Assembly: GCA_018667995.1 (NCBI GenBank) | Contig: JABIQT010000826.1 | Location: forward strand, 1 to 8,426 | Source: Candidatus Latescibacterota bacterium | GTDB taxonomy: Bacteria > JAAXHH01 > JABIQT01 | DNA: 8,426 bases | Reading direction: 5' to 3' | Made by a program: the position numbers and the translations under genes | Notes under the pieces: model-generated | The model's input: the letters and a program-made list of their open reading frames with translations, nothing else | Database searches by the model: none | Told to the model about the DNA's origin: nothing | Part shown: positions 6,124-8,426 of the stretch, piece by piece | Layout: each line of letters opens with the position of its first letter | Numbering within the stretch: the stretch's first letter is position 1

Positions 6124-7179
6124 TTAAACCGCACTCTCATCCAGGGGAAAGTCAATCCGCGAGTTTCCTCGTTTTTGGGAAGCGAGGAAGCCCAATATAA
6201 TCTCGAGAGTCTTCCGTGCCTCCCGAGGCGGCGAAATAACAGGCGCTCCAAGCTCAATGCCTGCTATGATCTCCCGAATTGCCGACGAGGCATTGGATAT
6301 AGTTCGAGGCTCACATGGGATTCGTTTCGTGCCGCCATCGGTTGTGAGAGCCACACCTGCGTCATCGACCCAGATTGAGCCTTCCGTACCGATAAGATGA
6401 AAGCCCGTCTCCGGGGACAAGCCTTTTGAGCCATTATAGAATGCTCGAACGCCATTGGAAAAATGGATATATCCAGAACAACCTGGTTCCAGGTCAGGAT
6501 TTCTACCCCCATCACCGCCGTAAGGCCAGTAGTTCTCGTATCCTTCGTCGAGCTCGGCAAACACCCAATCGACATCTGAACCTGCCAGATAGCAGATCAT
6601 ATCGATCATATGTGTTCCATTGCGAAAGAGTATCGCCCGCGGTCCGCCAAAGTGGAGTATGATTCTTCCCAATTTGCCGATGCTACCGTCCGCTACCATC
6701 TGTTTGACCATCCGATAGTGCGGAATCCAGCGTCTGGTATGATTGAAGTTTGTCACAATCCCGTTCTGCTCTATCGCCGTAATCATTCGGTCCGCATCAC
6801 CGAGGCTCGTCGCAATGGGTTTCTCACAGAACATACCTTTGATTCCAGTTCCCGCAGCATGCACGACAATATCTGCATGTCTATTGTCAGACGTGACGAC
6901 GCTGAGGATGTCCGGACGGCATTCTGAGAGCATCTGCTGGTAATCAGTGAATCCCTTGACCATCGGGAAGTCCTCCGACCAAGCTTGGACGAAGTCATCG
7001 ACGAGATCCTGCTTGAGATCACACACGCCCACCAGCTGCGTCTCGGGAAGAAAAGCATACGATCTCGCATGCGATCGCGGCATTTCCGGCCCGAAACCCT
7101 GCATCCCGGGCTCTTGAGGATTCCCAGCTCCGATCCCTGTTAACCCAATAATACAAGTTCGGTATTTAATTGCAGTCAT
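6124..7179 (-). CDS. Gfo/Idh/MocA family oxidoreductase with enlarged nucleotide-binding loop
   Basis: The 351-aa protein is probably an NAD(P)-dependent dehydrogenase of a sugar, sugar acid or polyol. The first strand IIGLTGIGAG (10-19) carries the glycine-rich loop. About a dozen extra residues (20-34, with two Gly-x-x-Gly turns) then intervene before the usual RSHARSYAF helix. VGVCDL (50-55) ends the second strand and carries D54. The canonical E119-K120-P121 sits in MFCEKPIA. The active-site region NGTHMIDM (187-194) gives H190 and D193, the usual G-[TG]-H-x-x-D pattern. The C-terminal domain ends with a typical REARKTLEIILGFLAS (336-351 approximately). GAGGAGA at 7187-7193 is 7 bases before the ATG. 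The gene lies 65 bases after the MLE-type enzyme gene on the same strand, so both probably act on the same catabolic route. The substrate is unknown. Confidence 0.92.
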   Translation of the reverse strand: MTAIKYRTCIIGLTGIGAGNPQEPGMQGFGPEMPRSHARSYAFLPETQLVGVCDLKQDLVDDFVQAWSEDFPMVKGFTDYQQMLSECRPDILSVVTSDNRHADIVVHAAGTGIKGMFCEKPIATSLGDADRMITAIEQNGIVTNFNHTRRWIPHYRMVKQMVADGSIGKLGRIILHFGGPRAILFRNGTHMIDMICYLAGSDVDWVFAELDEGYENYWPYGGDGGRNPDLEPGCSGYIHFSNGVRAFYNGSKGLSPETGFHLIGTEGSIWVDDAGVALTTDGGTKRIPCEPRTISNASSAIREIIAGIELGAPVISPPREARKTLEIILGFLASQKRGNSRIDFPLDESAV

Positions 7180-7186
7180 TGAAGTT

Positions 7187-7193
7187 TCTCCTC
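7187..7193 (-). promoter_or_regulatory. Ribosome binding site of the second Gfo/Idh/MocA gene
   Basis: GAGGAGA on the - strand lies 7 bases before the ATG at 7179-7177 and fixes that start. Confidence 0.7.
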
Positions 7194-7244
7194 ATTTGAG
7201 ACGTAGCATCGCGAGACTTACCAAGCAGAAAGGTGATGATGTGC

Positions 7245-8357
7245 CTACACACGCCATCGTTTGACCTGGTCCATATCCAATTCGACACCCAAGCCGGGGC
7301 CTTCCGGTACGGTAGCAACGACGGGGCCGAGATTCAAAGATTCCATAATCATATCTGCTTCGTGATACAGCGGACCAAGTAGGTCTCCCGGATATCGCTC
7401 GCTGTCGATCTGTGGTACAGCCGCCGCCACGTGCAACATAGCTGCCGTCGCAATGCCCAATTCCAGATTACTCCCCATATGACATACCATTCCGGCGCCC
7501 GCGCCTATGTGGACAATGGAGAGCGTCTGGGAGATTCCGCCGTGCTTCCCCGGATACACACTGATTATGTCTGCCGCATGTGCAGATGCAATCCGCGATG
7601 CATCCTGGATGGTGAACACGTCTTCATCGGCCATAATGGGTATTTTCGAAGCAGATCGAAGCGTAGCCATGTCATACGCCTGATCACGCCCGATCGGTTG
7701 CTCAGCGAAGAGTATGTCGAACGGCTCCATCCTGTCCAGCATGTCACGGGCCTCAGGCAATGACCAGCCACAGTTCGCGTCGATGCCGATTTTTATGTCT
7801 GGGCCAGCCAGTTTGCGCACAGATGCGACGCGAGCGAGGTCCTCAACAGGATCAAGACCGACTTTCACCTTGAGACATTTGGCACCCCAATCAAGAAACC
7901 GCTCGGCGAGGGACAGCGCCTGATCAACAGGAAAAGCTCCGACGACCATCTTCATGGGAATCACGCCCCGAACGGCACCACCTAAGAGTTCGTGGACGGG
8001 ACAGTTCAGTGCCTTGCCTTGAAGGTCCCACAACGCCATTTCAATAGCAGATTTAGTAAATGAGTTCCCAGTCAAAGCACGGTGCATCAATCCACAGAGC
8101 GCGTTTCGCCTGAGGGGATCCCGTCCCACTAGCAGGGGTGCTATTAGCTCCTCGATGGCGCCGACCGTGCTCTGGGATGTTTCCCCGCTCCAGCGAGGCG
8201 CCACCGTAGCTTCGCCAAGGCCCTGAAGCCCAGAATCGGTGTGGATTCTGACGAGGACATATGGTGAATCAATGTGTTCGCCATGGGCCGTCTTTGTCGT
8301 CAAGCCCGATTTCAGCGGTACATTGATCGGGATCGCCTCAACCTCTGTAATCTTCAT
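7245..8357 (-). CDS. Mandelate racemase / muconate-lactonizing-type enzyme, MLE subgroup of the enolase superfamily
   Basis: The 370-aa protein has the enolase-superfamily capping domain (residues 1 to about 120, with MALWDLQGKALNCPVHELLGG at 107-127) and a beta/alpha barrel. Members abstract a proton next to a carboxylate, using Mg2+. Visible barrel residues are K163-V-K165 (the KxK pair on strand 2), D193 and N195 in GIDANCGW, E219 in AEQP, D244/E245 in MADED, and K271 in KHGG. D193, E219 and D244 (or E245) fit the metal ligands. K165 and K271 fit the two-lysine catalytic pair of the MLE subgroup rather than the Lys/His pair of mandelate racemase. E299 in GSNLELGIA is also conserved. It may be a cycloisomerase, a dipeptide epimerase, an o-succinylbenzoate synthase or a sugar-acid enzyme. 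Its ATG overlaps the upstream stop as ATGA, and its own Shine-Dalgarno is weak, so translation is likely coupled. Confidence 0.92.
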   Translation of the reverse strand: MKITEVEAIPINVPLKSGLTTKTAHGEHIDSPYVLVRIHTDSGLQGLGEATVAPRWSGETSQSTVGAIEELIAPLLVGRDPLRRNALCGLMHRALTGNSFTKSAIEMALWDLQGKALNCPVHELLGGAVRGVIPMKMVVGAFPVDQALSLAERFLDWGAKCLKVKVGLDPVEDLARVASVRKLAGPDIKIGIDANCGWSLPEARDMLDRMEPFDILFAEQPIGRDQAYDMATLRSASKIPIMADEDVFTIQDASRIASAHAADIISVYPGKHGGISQTLSIVHIGAGAGMVCHMGSNLELGIATAAMLHVAAAVPQIDSERYPGDLLGPLYHEADMIMESLNLGPVVATVPEGPGLGVELDMDQVKRWRV

Positions 8358-8426
8358 TCAGACATCCACGAATCAAGGTGCTCAGCCACAAAACCATCAT
8401 CATTCAGGTGCGGATAAGTACGACAA
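8354..8426 (-). CDS. C-terminal end of an unidentified upstream gene (cut by window edge)
   Basis: On the - strand an open frame enters from the right edge, runs for 23 codons (ending TYPHLNDDGFVAEHLDSWMSE) and stops at TGA 8356-8354. That stop overlaps the start of the MLE-type gene as ATGA (8357-8354), a classic translational-coupling arrangement. The other two - strand frames I examined offer no comparable junction. The fragment is too short to assign a family. It has acidic and aromatic residues and no membrane character. A chance open frame of this length is possible, so the call rests mainly on the ATGA junction and the weak Shine-Dalgarno of the next gene. Confidence 0.5.
   Translation of the reverse strand, partial: CRTYPHLNDDGFVAEHLDSWMSE

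Overview
The window looks like a piece of a free-living bacterial chromosome of middling GC content with tightly packed genes. No phage, plasmid, insertion sequence, CRISPR array or RNA gene is visible. The mix of a phytanoyl-CoA-type 2-oxoglutarate oxygenase, two different Gfo/Idh/MocA oxidoreductases and an enolase-superfamily enzyme beside a bacillithiol (BSH) locus resembles uncultured, sugar- and organic-acid-degrading lineages such as Poribacteria, Latescibacterota or related FCB/PVC-type bacteria. That placement is inferred from gene content only and is weak.

Region 1 (1-2750, + strand) reads as one operon. It holds the C-terminal end of a BshB1-like deacetylase, a complete bshA (the glycosyltransferase for the first step of BSH synthesis), a GNAT acetyltransferase and a 315-aa protein of unknown function. 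The spacings are 12, 13 and 3 bases. BshA makes GlcNAc-malate and BshB1 deacetylates it. The third BSH enzyme, BshC, is not in the window.

Region 2 (2753-4803) holds a divergent pair. A PhyH-family Fe(II)/2-oxoglutarate dioxygenase lies on the - strand and a Gfo/Idh/MocA-type protein on the + strand, separated by 101 bases with two back-to-back -10 elements. The PhyH gene converges on region 1 with only two bases between the stop codons. The Gfo/Idh/MocA protein lacks the usual Glu-Lys-Pro motif and has Ala-Val-Pro instead.

Region 3 (4893-8426, - strand) reads from right to left. It has the tail of an unidentified gene, an MLE-subgroup enolase-superfamily enzyme whose start overlaps that tail as ATGA, a second Gfo/Idh/MocA oxidoreductase with an intact Glu-Lys-Pro motif and an enlarged nucleotide-binding loop, a P-loop kinase of the UPF0200/dephospho-CoA-kinase-like type, and a dCMP deaminase. 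The first three look like catabolism of a sugar acid or similar compound. The last two form an 18-base-spaced pair that suggests nucleotide metabolism.

I found no clearly new multi-gene defence or mobile system. The points most worth a second look are the unknown protein and GNAT attached to the BSH genes, a possible AUC start for the GNAT, the Gfo/Idh/MocA protein without its lysine, the kinase-deaminase pair, and the shared PhyH/Gfo promoter region.
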